From: Hymenobacter psoromatis
GTDB lineage: Bacteria > Bacteroidota > Bacteroidia > Cytophagales > Hymenobacteraceae
Length of the DNA: 64,000 nt
Assembly (NCBI RefSeq): GCF_020012125.1
Contig: NZ_JAIFAG010000001.1
Span: 248,001-312,000 of the forward strand
Direction: 5' to 3'
How positions within the stretch are numbered: the stretch's first letter is position 1; the number at the start of each line of letters is the position of its first letter. This document shows, piece by piece, positions 17,581-27,469 of this stretch. Position numbers and translations under genes: made by a program. The notes below the pieces were generated by a model. It saw only the letters and a list, made by a program, of their open reading frames with translations. It was not told where the DNA came from and did no database searches.

Positions 17581-18876
17581 TTAAGCCGGCATCAGCTCGG
17601 CAGGTACGGGCGCGGTCTCGGGCTCGGTGGGGGGTAAGGAAACGAGTGGTAGCGGGCGGGGCTCCGGCTCGGCCAAAGCGGCCAGCAGCAGCCCCAGCAG
17701 CCCAAAGTGATACGTAGACCAGTCGTAGGATGCCGAAAACACCAGCAAACAGCCGAAATAAGCAATCAGCAGCGCCGTATCGGGCCGCATGGGGCCGGGC
17801 TGCCACAGCCGCTGCACGATGCGAACAATGGGCACCAGCAGCACCATCAAAATACCAATAATGCCAAAGTAAAAGGCCCGGTCGAGGTAGAAATTATGGA
17901 AGTGGTGACCGGTGCGGTCGGCCCACATCGGCTGGTCGTTGCTGGGGTCGTAGAACTGCATGGGCACCTCGAAGCCCTCCAGGCGCCAGCCCGCGATGGG
18001 CCGCTCGTACACCAGCGGCATGTACGACTCAATCTGCTTGAGCCGCCAGCTGCCGGTGCCCTGCTTGTCGGCGTTGGCCATGTCCTCCACGTTGTCCTGC
18101 ATCCGGGTCACCACCTCGGGGTTGTTCAGCACGATGGCCGTGACGCCCAGCGAACCCAGAATACCCGGCACCAGCACCAGCATCGCTACTTTGGAAAACG
18201 AAAAGCTGGTGCCCGGTGCCCGGCGCAGCAGCCACATGTCGAGGGGCACGGCCACCGCCGTGGCAATCCATACCGAGCGGTGCTGCAAGAAAATAATCAG
18301 CGGCAGGCACACGAAAAAGCCCAGTAGCATCGTCAGCCCGCCGCGGGTGAGGTAGCGGTTGAGGCAGTACAGGGTCACGAGCACAAACAGGTAGGCCGAT
18401 GATGAGCCAAAGCCCCGCTCATTCTCCGCGAAGGCGCTCAGACTGAGCGAGTCGCGGTGAAAAACCAGCAGGTTGGCCAGCAGCACAAACGTCATTACCC
18501 CAATAACCTGGCCCAGCGAGGGCAGCCCGAAGCGCCGGTAAAAGGCATAAATCCCGAACATAATCAGCAGCACGAAGAGCTTGCTGAACACGTGGGGGTA
18601 GGCCAGCCACGAGCCCTGGTTGGCGTAAGATTCCAGCATCAGCCCGCCAATGGCGGCTACTACTACCCACATCCACCGCTTGATAAGCGGCTCCATGTAG
18701 CGCGCGTACAGCACCAGCGCGCCCACCGAAGCCGCGAACAGCGCATAGGTGTAGAGCTTAACGCCGTCGGGCTCCTGGTCCACCTGCGGCCCGTAGATGA
18801 ACTCCCAAAATGCCGCGTTGGTAGCCAGCACGGCCAGCAGCGGCAGGATGACGAGAAAGTTGAGACGAATTTTCAT
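17581..18876 (-). CDS. Wzy-like O-antigen ligase/polymerase family membrane protein
   Basis: 431 aa with about ten to twelve hydrophobic segments. A large periplasmic loop (about 265-330) contains RQxxxxx-like GSWRLKQIESYMPLVYERPIAG and HHFHNFYLDRAFYFG, the region carrying conserved residues in the Wzy_C/O-antigen ligase family. It should polymerise repeat units at the periplasmic face of the inner membrane. It lies among glycosyltransferases and next to a flippase, as expected for a Wzx/Wzy locus. Confidence 0.8.
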   Translation of the reverse strand: MKIRLNFLVILPLLAVLATNAAFWEFIYGPQVDQEPDGVKLYTYALFAASVGALVLYARYMEPLIKRWMWVVVAAIGGLMLESYANQGSWLAYPHVFSKLFVLLIMFGIYAFYRRFGLPSLGQVIGVMTFVLLANLLVFHRDSLSLSAFAENERGFGSSSAYLFVLVTLYCLNRYLTRGGLTMLLGFFVCLPLIIFLQHRSVWIATAVAVPLDMWLLRRAPGTSFSFSKVAMLVLVPGILGSLGVTAIVLNNPEVVTRMQDNVEDMANADKQGTGSWRLKQIESYMPLVYERPIAGWRLEGFEVPMQFYDPSNDQPMWADRTGHHFHNFYLDRAFYFGIIGILMVLLVPIVRIVQRLWQPGPMRPDTALLIAYFGCLLVFSASYDWSTYHFGLLGLLLAALAEPEPRPLPLVSLPPTEPETAPVPAELMPA

Positions 18877-19048
18877 GAGAAATAAAACGGGCCAGCGCTT
18901 ATTCAGCTGCTGCCCCGTCGCTTACCGAATATCGGCGCAAAAGTTGGGTTTTAACGTTACGGAGTGCCAGGGAGACTTACGTAATTTAGGCAGATGATAT
19001 TTCGCGCATCACCGCGGCTCCCTGCGCACGCAGTCATTTGCCGCCGGC

Positions 19049-20257
19049 TCACTCTGCCACCAGTGCCTCAGCGGGCACCTCGGCGGGCAGTGGAGCCAGC
19101 CCCGCTGCCCGCCGGTAAAAGGCCAGCGTATTGCGCACCATCGCCGCCCGGTCGAAGCGGGTGCGAGCGTAGGTATACTGGCGCTGCTGCAAGCTCAGCA
19201 GGGCGGCGGGGTTAGCCAGCAACTCGGCCACTTGGGCGGCCAGCGCGGCGGGCGGCGTAGCCTGGGGCAGGGAGGCTTCGGGGGTGGCAGCCAGCAGCTC
19301 GGGGCTACCGCCGGCCGCCAGGGCCAAGGCCGGGCAGCCGGCAGCAATGGCCTCAATCACCACGTAGGGACAGTTTTCGCGCAGCGCTACGTGCACGTAG
19401 AGGTCGGCGGCGTGCAGCAAATGGATTACGTGGGGGTAGTAACCCAGCAGCACCACATCGTTTTCCAGTCCCTGTTCTGCAATGAGATTGCGCAGCAACT
19501 CTTCGTCTTCGCCCTGGCCCACCAGCACCGTGACGCAGCCGGGGTAGCGCTGGCGCAGCTCGGCGGCCACGGCCACCAGGTAGCGCTGGTTTTTGCGCGC
19601 TTCGAGCTGCCCAATATTCAGGATGATGGGCCGACCGGGAAACTTGGCCCGCAAATCAAGCCCCGCGCCGAGCATCCCCGCGCCCGGCGCGAAGGCGGCC
19701 ATATCCACGCCGTTGTGGGCGATGGCCGTCTGCGCATCCGGGGGTAGGAAGGGCTGGGTGAGCCGGAGCGCGTACTCCGAAATTCCTAAAAAGAACCGGG
19801 TGCGATGCAGCAGAAAATTAAACCAGCGCCCCTCGAAGCGGGCTGCCCAGCCGCGGGGGGGTAGGGCCAGCTGTTGCACTACTTCGGTGCCGGGGTGGTC
19901 GTTGTAGTGGCCGGTCACTACCACCGGCACGCGGTCGCGCAGGGCCAGGCGGGCGGCCCAGCCGCTGGCCACGTCCTGGGCATTTACCACGTCATAGGGC
20001 TGCCGGTGGTCGATGGCAAAATAGATTTCCAGTACCTGTCCCAGCTCCAGGCCCACGCGCCGGCCCAGCGTCCCGAACACCCCCAGCGCCCGCCGCCCTA
20101 CCCCAATGGCGCGCCGGAGCCAGGGCCGCAGGTCGTCCTGGGTCACCACCGTTACGCGATGGTCCTGGGCGCGCAGTAGCGCCGCCAGCCGCTCGTAGTG
20201 CACCCGCACCCCCGAGGCCGCGCCCGGCACTTGCAGGGAAGTCAGCAGAATATTCAC
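19049..20257 (-). CDS. Glycosyltransferase family 4
   Basis: 402 aa GT-B protein. It starts MNILLTSLQVPGAASGVRVHYERL, has the linker PPRGWAARFEGRWFNFLLHR, donor-side ILNIGQLEARKNQRYLVAVA (about 210-229) and the acidic region LRENCPYVVIEAIAAGCPAL (E-x7-E near 310-318). Its start codon overlaps the stop of the flippase upstream by four bases (ATGA at 20254-20257), so the two are translationally coupled. Confidence 0.9.
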   Translation of the reverse strand: MNILLTSLQVPGAASGVRVHYERLAALLRAQDHRVTVVTQDDLRPWLRRAIGVGRRALGVFGTLGRRVGLELGQVLEIYFAIDHRQPYDVVNAQDVASGWAARLALRDRVPVVVTGHYNDHPGTEVVQQLALPPRGWAARFEGRWFNFLLHRTRFFLGISEYALRLTQPFLPPDAQTAIAHNGVDMAAFAPGAGMLGAGLDLRAKFPGRPIILNIGQLEARKNQRYLVAVAAELRQRYPGCVTVLVGQGEDEELLRNLIAEQGLENDVVLLGYYPHVIHLLHAADLYVHVALRENCPYVVIEAIAAGCPALALAAGGSPELLAATPEASLPQATPPAALAAQVAELLANPAALLSLQQRQYTYARTRFDRAAMVRNTLAFYRRAAGLAPLPAEVPAEALVAE

Positions 20258-21834
20258 GGGATGAGGGGTTGGTCAAAGTCATCGAAGGCAGCCAGCACGC
20301 CCGGCCGCCGCTCCAGAAAGCCGGCGTAGCGCGTCAGCCGGGCGCGCACGCCGGTGGGCATAGCCGCCAAGCTACGCAGCTTGGCCAGGGCCTGCGCCAG
20401 CACGGGCCGTAGCTCAGCCGAAGGCCAGCGTAGCATTACCGCGCTCAGCACCACGGCCCCGGTGGCCATCAGGGCCAGTAAGGCCAGCACGGGCGGCAGG
20501 TGCAGCGGGCGCACCAGCGTAGCCACGCCCAGCAGCCCTACCCCCACGGCAGCGGCATTGAGCGCGCCGGCCCGGTAAATGCCGAATAGCCGCCCGTAGG
20601 GCAGGCCAATGTCGTTGTGCGTCACGCGCATGTAGAGGAAAGTGCGTACCACCTCGCCCGTACCGATGGCTCCCGCTATGCCGGCCAGCCCGTAGCCCTT
20701 CAGCATCCAAAATAAGCCCGAGAGCAGGCCCATAAACAGCAGGTTGAGGATAATCTTCTGGTGCAGGTTGGCGCGGGCATCGGCCACTACGCCCGCGAAT
20801 AAGGTGGTCATGCTCAGTGGGATGGACAGGCACAGCACCCGCAGAATCGGTACGGAGTTGGCCCAGCGTGGGCCCAGCAGCACGGCCACCAGCTCGGGGG
20901 CGGCCACGGCCACGCCGGCGCACACGGGCAGCACCACGGTGGCTACCAGCGTGCTGCTAGTCAGGTACAAAGCCCGCACCCGCGGCAAGTCATTCTGAAT
21001 CTTGCTGAACGCCGGAAAAGCCACCCGCGCCAGGCTGTTGGTCAGGAAGTACATGGGCAGGTACAGCAGCATATAGGCGCGGTTGTAGATGCCCAGTAGC
21101 ACCGAGCCCAGTAGCCGCCCAATGAGCAGTGTATCGAGGTTGCCATTGATAAATTCCAAGAAGCCGACCACCGACACCCGCCCGCCGTAGCCCAGCAGCC
21201 GGGCGTAGGGCGCTTTGTGGAAAATAAACCGCAGCGAATGCCGCACCACACCGTAGCTAAACAGCGCCGCGAACAGCTGCTGCGCCAGGCTGGCCGCAAT
21301 TAGGCTCCACACGCCCGCGCCCAGCAGGCCCAGCGTTACGCCTACCCCCCCGTAGCCCAGCACGTAGGCCGCCACCTCCACCTTGGCCAGGGCCTCGAAG
21401 CGCATCTCGCGGCGCAGCATACTCGTAGCCGTGGCCCCCAGGCCCACCAAAATAAAGCCTAGCGCCTGCACCCGCACCAGCGGCACCACGGCATCATTTT
21501 TCAGGAAAAAAACGGCCAGCGGCGCGGCCAGCCAAGCCACGCCCGCTACCGCCAGCCCTAGCCCCAGGGAGGCCGTGAAGGTGGCCCGCACGTCGTCGTC
21601 GTCAATGCTCAGGCGCTGCACCAGGGCGTGGCCCAGGCCCATTTCGGCGAAGTAGCTGCCAAAGCGCAGTACTACCCCCGCCATCGCCACCAAGCCGAAG
21701 GCGGCGGGGTCGAGCAGCCGGGCCATCACGGCAGTGTAGCCAATCTGGAGCACTGCTGTCAGCACCGTGGCCGCCGTCGTCCACTGCACCCCGCGCACGG
21801 CGGTAGAAGTTAGATTTTGGGTGGTTACTGCCAT
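20254..21834 (-). CDS. Wzx-like polysaccharide flippase (MOP superfamily)
   Basis: 526 aa with about 12-14 membrane segments. The N-terminus (AVRGVQWTTAATVLTAVLQIGYTAVMARLLDPAAFGLVAMAGVV) is typical of the lipopolysaccharide biosynthesis protein WzxC/TuaB group. It should flip the undecaprenyl-PP-linked repeat to the periplasm. ATG at 21834 is chosen; a possible in-frame start lies 21 bases upstream. It is followed in an overlapping manner by a GT4 gene and preceded by the Wzc-type gene. Confidence 0.9.
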   Translation of the reverse strand: MAVTTQNLTSTAVRGVQWTTAATVLTAVLQIGYTAVMARLLDPAAFGLVAMAGVVLRFGSYFAEMGLGHALVQRLSIDDDDVRATFTASLGLGLAVAGVAWLAAPLAVFFLKNDAVVPLVRVQALGFILVGLGATATSMLRREMRFEALAKVEVAAYVLGYGGVGVTLGLLGAGVWSLIAASLAQQLFAALFSYGVVRHSLRFIFHKAPYARLLGYGGRVSVVGFLEFINGNLDTLLIGRLLGSVLLGIYNRAYMLLYLPMYFLTNSLARVAFPAFSKIQNDLPRVRALYLTSSTLVATVVLPVCAGVAVAAPELVAVLLGPRWANSVPILRVLCLSIPLSMTTLFAGVVADARANLHQKIILNLLFMGLLSGLFWMLKGYGLAGIAGAIGTGEVVRTFLYMRVTHNDIGLPYGRLFGIYRAGALNAAAVGVGLLGVATLVRPLHLPPVLALLALMATGAVVLSAVMLRWPSAELRPVLAQALAKLRSLAAMPTGVRARLTRYAGFLERRPGVLAAFDDFDQPLIP

Positions 21835-21901
21835 GTTAGGTTGAGCTGTTCGCAAATCTTGTCATAGCAATTACTGTGCAAGCTCGCTACGACGGCTGGT
21901 T

Positions 21902-24289
21902 TTATACCCCGTATTTATACGCATTCGCTTTGTGGCGATACTCGTAGGTATTGCCAAAGTGCACGTCATTGATAACCATATAGAGTTGCTTCACTTTGTG
22001 GTCGCGGTGCATCTCGGTTATCTGGCCCACCAGGGCGCGGTCGGTGTAGTTCTGGCGCACCACGTAAATTTTGGCATCCAGGTATTGCAGCAGCACCAGG
22101 AATTCCGAGACGTAGCCCAGCGGCGGAATATCCACCAGCAGGTAGTCGTACTCCTCGCGCAGCTGCTGAATCAGCTCGGCCAGGCGCGGGCTCTCGATGA
22201 GGCGGGTGGGGTTTTGGGGTAGCGGGCCGCAGCACAGCACGTCGAGGCTCGGGATGCTGGTGCGGCTGCGGGCTTCATCCAAGGTGCTCTCGCCGGCCAG
22301 GTAGGTGCTCAGGCCATGTGGCGCGCGCGAGCTGATGCCGAAGTAGCCAGCCAGGGTAGGGCGGCGCATGTCGCACTCTAGCACGGCCACGCGGCGGCCG
22401 CTCTGGGCCAGCTCGGCGGCCAGGTTCACGGTGCAGAAGCTTTTGCCCTCACCCGGCACCGACGACGTAACGCCAATCACGCGCTTGTCGAGGCCAGCCG
22501 CTAAGTACTGCATATTCACCCGCACCGCCCGAAAGGCCTCCGCGATGGAGCTGCGCGGGTCGTGCAGCATGGTTTGCTTGTCCTCTTGGGTGCCGTGCGG
22601 AATCACGCCCAGTAGCGGAATGTTGGTAAGACGGGCCAGGTCCTCCTTGCTCTGCACCCGGCGGTTGGTTTTGTCCTGCATCAGCACTACGGCGGCGGGT
22701 AGCAGCAGGCCGGCCAGCACGGCCAGCAACGCCACCAGCAGTGGCTTAGGGGCTGAGGGCCCCAGGCCATTCTGTTTGGCCGGGTCCACCACTTTCTTAT
22801 CCGTCACGTTGGTAGCCAGCGCGATGGCCGCCTCGTTGCGCTTCTCCACCAGGTAGCTATAGTTCTTCTCGTTGAAGTTGCTGGTGTTCTGCAGGTTGTT
22901 CATCTGGCGCTCGTTCTCGGGCATCTTGGTGAGCTGGCCGCGCACGCTGCCCAGCTGCTGCTCCACATCGCTGAGGGCGCTGCCTGAGCTGTTTATCAGG
23001 CCGGTCAGGGTCTGAATAAGTAGCTCCTTGGTTGTGCTGATTTTCTCATCCAGCGCCACTACTATCGGGTTTATCTCGGTGCCGTTCACGATGAGCGAGG
23101 CCCGCTGGCTATTCAGCTCCGAGAGCTGCTGGATGAGCCCCGTCGTGGCCGGGTCCTCCACGCCGGCGCTGCTCAGCGCCGCCAAGCGGCTGGGGCCACG
23201 GTGTTCCTTCAGGTAGCTGAGCATGTTCTGGTAGTAGCGGCGGCTGGTAGCTAGGCGGTTGCGATTGGAATTCAACTCGGTTTGCTGCTGAATCCCTACC
23301 CCCGACTGCGTGCCCGCATCCACCAGGCTATTGGCCGAGCGGAACGAGCTGAGGCTCTGCGAAGCCCGATTCTTGGAATCGGCCAGCTTATTGATTTCGT
23401 TATCCAAAAAAGCCACCGTCTTGCCCCCAATCAGATTTTTTTGCAGCAAGTCGTCCTGCACGTAGGTATTCATCAGCGTGTTCAGAAACTGCTGCTCCTT
23501 GGCCGGCACCGAGCCCTGCACGCTCAGCTCCAGAATGCGCGACTCGTGGTCAGTAGGCTTCACCTTCAGGCGGCTCTGGTAGTCACCCACTAGGCTGCTC
23601 AGGTCGTTGAGCTTGAAAAAATACTGGCCCTCGCTGGTGCCCAGCTGGTCGGGCTCGGGGCGCAGCACCACCGTAAGTAGGGGGCTGCGCAGCGTGTCGC
23701 CGGCCGCGATAGTTTTATCAAACTTGACGCCCAGCACCTCGCGCACCAAGTCGCCGGTGGCCAGCTGGCGCAACTCGCCGCGCTTGGCATCGGCATGAAT
23801 GCGAAACTTGCCGTCGGGCAGCGTCTCTACATAAATGGGCACGCCCGTGAGCTGTGGCCGGCCCGGCACGGCCACCACCCAGAAGGGTAGGTCGCCGGCC
23901 GCCCGCTCGCGCACCTGCAAAGGCCGCACCCAGTTCAGCCACGAGTTGGGCTCCACGAAGTAGCTCACCGTGAAGGGCAACTGGGCCAGCGTGCGCCGCA
24001 TCATCCCCGACGAAGTAAGCAGCCCTACCTCATCCTCGAGCTTGAGGCCCTTGGGCTTGCTGTCAAGTAGCTGCAACAATTCCTGGGCCTGCTTCGAGCC
24101 CGTCGATTGGTCGCCGATGAGCAGCGTCGATTCAAAATCATACACCGGCGTTTTTACTTGCAGGTACACCCAGGCCAGGGCCCCGGCCAGCAGCAGCGAG
24201 CCCACAAATAATGGCCAGCGGCGCTGAAGCTTAAAAAAAAGCTCGTGCAAGTCAATTTCGGCCGCGAACGGCACAGGACGTGATTCCAT
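21902..24289 (-). CDS. Wzc-type polysaccharide co-polymerase / tyrosine autokinase
   Basis: 795 aa. A Wzz chain-length domain with TM1 (near 25-45), a long coiled-coil periplasmic region (about 270-480) ending in TM2 (about 515-535), then a cytoplasmic BY-kinase. Walker A is SSVPGEGKS, Walker A' is VLECDMRRP and Walker B is YLLVDIPPLG. The C-terminus is a tyrosine cluster (NTYEYRHKANAYKYGV), the usual autophosphorylation sites. It controls polymerisation and export with the Wza-type protein encoded just upstream. ATG at 24289 is chosen over an upstream TTG at 24319. Confidence 0.93.
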   Translation of the reverse strand: MESRPVPFAAEIDLHELFFKLQRRWPLFVGSLLLAGALAWVYLQVKTPVYDFESTLLIGDQSTGSKQAQELLQLLDSKPKGLKLEDEVGLLTSSGMMRRTLAQLPFTVSYFVEPNSWLNWVRPLQVRERAAGDLPFWVVAVPGRPQLTGVPIYVETLPDGKFRIHADAKRGELRQLATGDLVREVLGVKFDKTIAAGDTLRSPLLTVVLRPEPDQLGTSEGQYFFKLNDLSSLVGDYQSRLKVKPTDHESRILELSVQGSVPAKEQQFLNTLMNTYVQDDLLQKNLIGGKTVAFLDNEINKLADSKNRASQSLSSFRSANSLVDAGTQSGVGIQQQTELNSNRNRLATSRRYYQNMLSYLKEHRGPSRLAALSSAGVEDPATTGLIQQLSELNSQRASLIVNGTEINPIVVALDEKISTTKELLIQTLTGLINSSGSALSDVEQQLGSVRGQLTKMPENERQMNNLQNTSNFNEKNYSYLVEKRNEAAIALATNVTDKKVVDPAKQNGLGPSAPKPLLVALLAVLAGLLLPAAVVLMQDKTNRRVQSKEDLARLTNIPLLGVIPHGTQEDKQTMLHDPRSSIAEAFRAVRVNMQYLAAGLDKRVIGVTSSVPGEGKSFCTVNLAAELAQSGRRVAVLECDMRRPTLAGYFGISSRAPHGLSTYLAGESTLDEARSRTSIPSLDVLCCGPLPQNPTRLIESPRLAELIQQLREEYDYLLVDIPPLGYVSEFLVLLQYLDAKIYVVRQNYTDRALVGQITEMHRDHKVKQLYMVINDVHFGNTYEYRHKANAYKYGV

Positions 24290-24339
24290 AGCGGAAGGAA
24301 GGTTGGGAGCGGTAAACAAGCCGGCTGTCAGGCAGCAAC

Positions 24340-25128
24340 TTAATTACGCTTAAGGGTGATGTAGCTAATTAACAGTACGATGGCCGAAATACCCGCGAAC
24401 AGCAGGCTCAGGTTGTTGGCATTGCCGCGGTCGGTGCGGGCCTTCATGGGCTCCACGTACAGGGCATCGTTGGGCAGCAAGTAATAGTAGGGCGATTGAA
24501 GCAGCTTGGGGTCCGTAAGGTTCAGGAGCACAACCTCTGAGCCTTTCGCCGTTTGCCGGATAAGCTTGACGTTCTGACGGTTGCCAAACTCGGTGAGGTC
24601 ACCGGCCAGCCCCAGCGCTTCCAATACGGTAGCCTGCGGATTATAGATGAAGTAGCGCCCCGGCTGGCGTACCTCGCCTAGCACTGTTATTTTAAAGCTT
24701 AGCAATTTAACCAATACGTTGGCATCGCGCACGTAAGCGCCCACTTTGGTGCGCACCAGCGTCTGAGCATCCTCCACGCTCAGGCCCGCCATTTTCAGCT
24801 TGCCAATGGTGGGCAGCGTAATCATACCTGTGTCATCTACCGAGTAGCCCGTCAGGTACAGTACGCCGGGGTCGCCGGAGGTTATCACCTGCGGCCCCTG
24901 CACGTTGAAAATATCACTCAGCGCGGGCTGCACGCTTTGTACTTTAATGCTGAGCACATCGCCGGGCTGAAGCAGGTAGACCGGGCGGGCGTTTTGCACC
25001 TCTGAGGGCTGCGTAGTCGAGTAATTGCCTCCCTGTAGGTAGGGCAGCTTGTTCTGCACTACGCAGCCGCTGAGCCCCACTATTAGTAGCCCCAGGCTAA
25101 GGAACGACAAGCGGAAAAATGAAATCAT
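24340..25128 (-). CDS. Wza-type polysaccharide export outer-membrane lipoprotein
   Basis: 262 aa. Signal peptide with lipobox LSGC (Cys about residue 22). Poly_export domain (about 50-130: YLLQPGDVLSIKVQ, GYSVDDTGMITLPTIGKLKM) and an SLBB domain (about 135-205: KITVLGEVRQPGRY). A C-terminal hydrophobic helix (LSLLFAGISAIVLLISYITL) could be the membrane-spanning barrel helix. It forms the outer-membrane channel and partners the Wzc-type kinase directly downstream. First gene of the - strand run, with a promoter candidate at 25213-25244. Confidence 0.93.
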   Translation of the reverse strand: MISFFRLSFLSLGLLIVGLSGCVVQNKLPYLQGGNYSTTQPSEVQNARPVYLLQPGDVLSIKVQSVQPALSDIFNVQGPQVITSGDPGVLYLTGYSVDDTGMITLPTIGKLKMAGLSVEDAQTLVRTKVGAYVRDANVLVKLLSFKITVLGEVRQPGRYFIYNPQATVLEALGLAGDLTEFGNRQNVKLIRQTAKGSEVVLLNLTDPKLLQSPYYYLLPNDALYVEPMKARTDRGNANNLSLLFAGISAIVLLISYITLKRN

Positions 25129-25498
25129 GAGGGTGTGGTTAAGAAGTGAAAAAAGGGTGGCGCTCCCTCACGGCACAATTATTTAGCGATAAAATGACAG
25201 GCAGCGGTTTTGCAAAATTGGAAAATTTATTTTTTCAAACCAAATCAGCCTATTTTTAGTAGCTTAGCCGACCCATACGGAAGAGTGGGGGTAGGCGGCT
25301 GTCGCGGTTGCTGACTTTTGCTGTGTTCTGCCCCTTGGGGGCCTAACTTGATGGCCCGCTGCACCGTATAGCGCCCCGGTGCTCCGGCTGGTAACCTCCA
25401 CCGTAAGTTTCGTTAATCAGTTGCCGCGTAGTTTATTTTTTTCTGACTAAAAATTGTACTGGCCACCTGCTTCGCTTCCCCTACTACTTACCCGTTCT
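25129..25498. other. Divergent intergenic region with promoter candidates
   Basis: 370 bases between divergent genes. The half near 25129 is AT-rich and has a -7/-33 pair facing the export lipoprotein gene. The other half leads into the lipoprotein at 25499. No coding frame or named riboswitch seen. Confidence 0.5.
25213..25244 (-). promoter_or_regulatory. Promoter candidate for the Wza/Wzc operon
   Basis: On the - strand a TTTG (25241-25244) is followed after 20 bases by CAATTTTG (25213-25220), close to the Bacteroidota -33 TTTG / -7 TAnnTTTG pattern with one mismatch. It would give a leader of roughly 80 bases. Confidence 0.4.
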
Positions 25499-26044
25499 AT
25501 GAAAAAAAATCTTCTCCCGCTCGTTCTGCTGGCTGCCGCCGGCTGCACCAATCCCTCTACGCCGGCCAGTGCCCCGGCTGGCGCGGCCCCTACTGCCGTG
25601 GCTCCTACCGACTCGCTGCAAAAAGCAGTAGCGACTTACATAGAAGCCAATAAGGCGGAATTTCCGGGCTACGAGCCGGTTAAGTGGGGTAGGCCAGTAG
25701 TGTATACGCGCCAAAGTGAGGCAGCTATTAAAGGCGTGGTGGCCATGAAGGTGTTTGATGATGCCCTAGTGCCACGCAACAAGGCGCTGGCCAACTACAA
25801 AGCCTCCCTGGCCCGCCACGACCCGCCCGCCCGCAACAAAGCCATCGAGACGGTCTACGGCAAGGCCAATAAGTACAACGATTCGCTACTGGTAATTGCC
25901 AATAAATTTATCGGGGTGAAGGACACGACCCGCCTGGGTACGCAGCTGCTACACACCTACCGCCGCAAAGACAACGCCGGCGCGCTAGTGCTCGACAGCG
26001 CCAACTTCGTGGTTTATCCCGGTGGTAAAGTCGAACTGCTTTAA
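25499..26044 (+). CDS. Putative lipoprotein, unknown function
   Basis: 181 aa. Starts MKKNLLPLVLLAAAGCTNP, a clear lipoprotein signal with Cys at 16, then an Ala/Pro/Thr-rich linker. The folded part (about 45-181) contains KWGRPVVYTRQSEAA and a C-terminal LDSANFVVYPGGKVELL. The signal sets the ATG at 25499. It is divergent from the export lipoprotein gene. I do not recognise a family beyond a conserved Bacteroidota hypothetical. Confidence 0.7.
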   Translation: MKKNLLPLVLLAAAGCTNPSTPASAPAGAAPTAVAPTDSLQKAVATYIEANKAEFPGYEPVKWGRPVVYTRQSEAAIKGVVAMKVFDDALVPRNKALANYKASLARHDPPARNKAIETVYGKANKYNDSLLVIANKFIGVKDTTRLGTQLLHTYRRKDNAGALVLDSANFVVYPGGKVELL

Positions 26045-26237
26045 GAATAGCTAGTTAGTAGTTGGCTTAGCCGTTGGCTGGCCGGGTAGCCGGCCGCCAG
26101 CTTTTTCCTACCCCCGCATTTTCCCTGGGCCTTGGTTCGGTTGCTGCCCGCAATCTGTCAAGGGGTATGCGTCGTAAGTAGAAGTTGTATTAATAGAATA
26201 AAAAGTAGGAGTTCCTCACCTTTTTCTCGCCTTCGCC

Positions 26238-27455
26238 ATGACTACGCTTCAACACATGCCGGAAGAAATTGAAAATTTCATCCGTGACCATCAGCAGCCT
26301 GCCGCCACTCCGGCCCGGCCCGGCGAAGCGCCCGCCAGCGAGCATACGGCCCTGGCGCGCGTAACGGAGGTAGTCATGAGCGCCTTCGCCGAAACGGCCG
26401 GCCAGACGACCGGCCGTGAGGTAGTCTGGAACCTGGCCCGCGAGGCGGGTACCGCCCCGGATTCGGGTCAGCAGGGGGCCGACCTCGTGCGCTCGGTGCT
26501 CGACGACCGCTACCACGGCACAGTCAATCGCATCGTGAAGGAAACCGGCGTGCAAACCGCCACCGTGGGCCAGCTGCTCGAAACCGTGGCCGGGGCCGCC
26601 TTGGCCGTAATGGGCCGGTTAGTGACCGAAAATAACTGGACGGCCCAGCAGCTGGGCCAGTGGCTGCGGCCCCACCAAGTGGCTCCCAGCACGCCCGCCG
26701 CCGTGGTAGCAGCCGCGCCCATCGTGGCGCGCCCGATGGTAGCCGCGGCTGGCGGCTCGTGGATTACCAGAGGCTCCAATGCACTGCTGGTCGGCGTGAG
26801 CCTGCTGGCGATGGCCGAGTTTGGCTACATCCTGGGTACGCGCACCACTGGCGCTCCGGCGGCCGCCGACGCCGCGGCCACGAGCGCCCCTACCCTCGCC
26901 GAGGGCGCGGCGGCCGTAGCCAACCACCCCTACACGGCCCTGCCGGTGGTGAACCGCAGCCCAGGCGTCAGCCGGGGCACGGGGGCGGTACCAGTCGTGC
27001 TAAAGCTCAAAAATGGCGTGCGCCAGATTATCGGCGCGGCCTCTACCGAGAGTAAGCTTTATCAATTTCTGATTGACCCCAGCAAAGAAGTGGACCTCGT
27101 GGACCCCACCAAGGACTGGATTGGCTTCGACCGCATCTATTTTGAGTCGAACAAAGCCACGCTGACCAACGAGTCGCTGTGGCAGCTCTCCAACGTGGCC
27201 AGCATTCTGAAGCGGTTTCCAGCGGCTAAAATCAAGGTGGGCGGCTACACCGACAATTCGGGCAACCCGTTGCGCAACCTGCAGCTGAGCCGCGAGCGGG
27301 CCAAGTCCACGATGGACGCACTCGTGAGCATGGGCGTAACCCCCAGCCGCCTCGTAGCCGTCGGCTTCGGCGCGCTCGATAACATCTCCGATAACGACAC
27401 CGAAGAAGGCCGCTCTTTGAACCGCCGCGTGAGTATGCAAGTCACGCAGAAGTAA
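26238..27455 (+). CDS. DUF937-like / single-TM / OmpA-domain fusion protein
   Basis: 405 aa with no signal peptide. The N-terminal 135 residues resemble DUF937/YidB-like helical proteins (TTGREVVWNLAR, ETVAGAALAVMGRL). One membrane segment follows (about 176-197, ALLVGVSLLAMAEFGYILG). The C-terminal OmpA peptidoglycan-binding domain (about 295-405) shows FDRIYFESNKATLT, GGYTDNSGN and SLNRRVSMQV. The topology predicts cytoplasmic DUF937, an inner-membrane anchor and a periplasmic OmpA domain binding peptidoglycan. A family A palindrome (27470-27584) follows the stop. Confidence 0.8.
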   Translation: MTTLQHMPEEIENFIRDHQQPAATPARPGEAPASEHTALARVTEVVMSAFAETAGQTTGREVVWNLAREAGTAPDSGQQGADLVRSVLDDRYHGTVNRIVKETGVQTATVGQLLETVAGAALAVMGRLVTENNWTAQQLGQWLRPHQVAPSTPAAVVAAAPIVARPMVAAAGGSWITRGSNALLVGVSLLAMAEFGYILGTRTTGAPAAADAAATSAPTLAEGAAAVANHPYTALPVVNRSPGVSRGTGAVPVVLKLKNGVRQIIGAASTESKLYQFLIDPSKEVDLVDPTKDWIGFDRIYFESNKATLTNESLWQLSNVASILKRFPAAKIKVGGYTDNSGNPLRNLQLSRERAKSTMDALVSMGVTPSRLVAVGFGALDNISDNDTEEGRSLNRRVSMQVTQK

Positions 27456-27469
27456 GGGGGTAGGAGTAC

